64,000 nt of DNA from contig JARFIW010000139.1 in the NCBI GenBank assembly GCA_036346225.1, forward strand, positions 1,426,001-1,490,000. The letters run 5' to 3'. Source of the DNA: Platerodrilus igneus (lineage: Eukaryota > Arthropoda > Insecta > Coleoptera > Lycidae). The notes under the pieces were generated by a model. It ran no database searches. It was not told where the DNA came from and saw only the letters and a list, made by a program, of their open reading frames with translations. Shown here piece by piece: positions 63,260-64,000 of the stretch (position 1 is the first letter of the stretch; each line of letters begins with the position of its first letter). The position numbers and the translations under genes are program-made.

Positions 63260-64000
63260 CTATCTTCCAATAACGTTAAACAGTCTTTTAAGATTATACC
63301 GTTCCGCACTGACATAGCTTCCAATTGCACAGTTGTATATTGTCGCTTCCAATCGCGTAATACCATGTTCTTGGCAAAGTAGAGCAAGTTTCTTAAACGT
63401 ACATCTGGACAACGTAAAATCTAGTATATGATTGCCAAGTTGTTTATTAACACCAGGACTTGTTATCTGACACACAAATTTGTTGTATATCTTAATTCTT
63501 GCATTGGTTGTTAGCCATGTTAAACAATCAATTTCCACAGTTTTATCGTGTCAACTATAATATTACACTTTTCTTCGTATTCGCCCTTATAGCAAAAGTT
63601 ATGGTTTGTAGTTAAATAATTACATCTCCATCTTGCTAAATATGCCAGCAAAATCTTGGGTTACATCCATGTCAAAAGATAGAAATAATCTTTTCGACTT
63701 CGTCTAATATATCTGGTAGTTCCTCCAATAAAGTTTCCAACTTAACATCTGCTAGAACACATATAGAATTTTGGAATTTTATTAATGCATTCGAGGTCTT
63801 CTTTTCCGATAATTTCTTTTATCTCTGGCCCATCTTGTTAGTGCTTTCAGAGAAAACGGAAGCTTAGCTTTAACACCATGCCTAGCGAAACAAATCGGTC
63901 AAACTTTCTTCGTAGATAGCTGTTAAATGCACCACAAAATTATATTTTAGGATAAACATCCTTTTGTTTGCAGATGTTTGTTCGGTGTCAGAAAAGTCGC
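63260..64000 (-). pseudogene. Unknown protein with KIYNKF...RLE motifs (replication-initiator-like?), runs off the window
   Basis: The last 92 codons are open: DCLTWLTTNARIKIYNKFVC, QITSPGVNKQLGNHILDF and EHGITRLEATIYN. Upstream, in shifted frames, are a DMDVTQDFAG stretch near 63650-63690 and an ANKRMFILKYN stretch near 63960. The 'YxKF/YDK ... RLE' pair is seen in several rolling-circle-type replication initiators, which is why I suggest that role, but the HUH motif is not visible and the match is weak. The 5' end lies beyond the window. Confidence 0.4.

Noticed and set aside
1..64000. tRNA or rRNA genes, including an rDNA target for the R1-like LINE
   Set aside because: No cloverleaf or 28S-like sequence seen. 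The LINE sits in a PolB-type gene, not in rDNA.

Overview
This is eukaryotic, most likely insect or other arthropod, genomic DNA. It is AT-rich, with no operons, no rRNA or tRNA genes that I can see, and it is packed with transposable elements of arthropod type: Ty3/gypsy LTR remnants, mariner-like DDE elements, an RTE-like LINE, an R1/I-superfamily LINE and a Polinton (Maverick). No intact host gene could be recognised with confidence. Almost every element ORF carries frameshifts or stops, so this looks like old heterochromatin-like sequence or a contig with residual indel errors.

Layout. 1-3360: broken Ty3/gypsy retrotransposon. 4009-13380: a cluster of mariner-like elements with long terminal inverted repeats. 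Copy 1 (6733-10042) is split by an LTR-retroelement piece carrying a tRNA-Lys-type primer binding site; copy 2 (11515-13380) is in the opposite orientation; a third, different mariner pseudogene lies at 10590-11120. 15340-19820: an RTE-like LINE plus extra truncated tails of the same family. 19830-25600: mostly unrecognised AT-rich sequence. 25600-29760: a decayed gypsy-like element. 29800-32150: little recognised.

32150-64000 is the centrepiece, a nest of three layers. The outermost is an older locus read on the minus strand: a gene with C2H2 zinc fingers and the N-terminal module of a Polinton-type protein-primed DNA polymerase. Its two halves now lie about 23 kb apart (56890-57309 and 33473-33866). 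They are separated by an R1/I-type LINE (33867-56889) flanked by a 13-bp target-site duplication. That LINE is in turn split inside the start of its ORF2 by a 15.6-kb Polinton (36391-51998) with about 0.73-kb terminal inverted repeats and a perfect 6-bp target-site duplication.

The Polinton carries the full virus-like set. On the plus strand are the protein-primed DNA polymerase B, the FtsK/HerA-type packaging ATPase, two conserved Polinton proteins and a retrovirus-type integrase. On the minus strand are the double-jelly-roll major capsid protein, the minor (penton-type) capsid protein, an adenovirus-type cysteine protease and a phospholipase-A2-domain protein. By analogy with known Polintons these genes would allow self-replication, integration and possibly capsid formation, but several are frameshifted here.

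The right flank (57300-64000) holds tandemly duplicated blocks of small minus-strand ORFs of unknown function. They include a polymerase C-terminal scrap and an ORF with replication-initiator-like motifs. This is the part most likely to represent an undescribed virus-like element.
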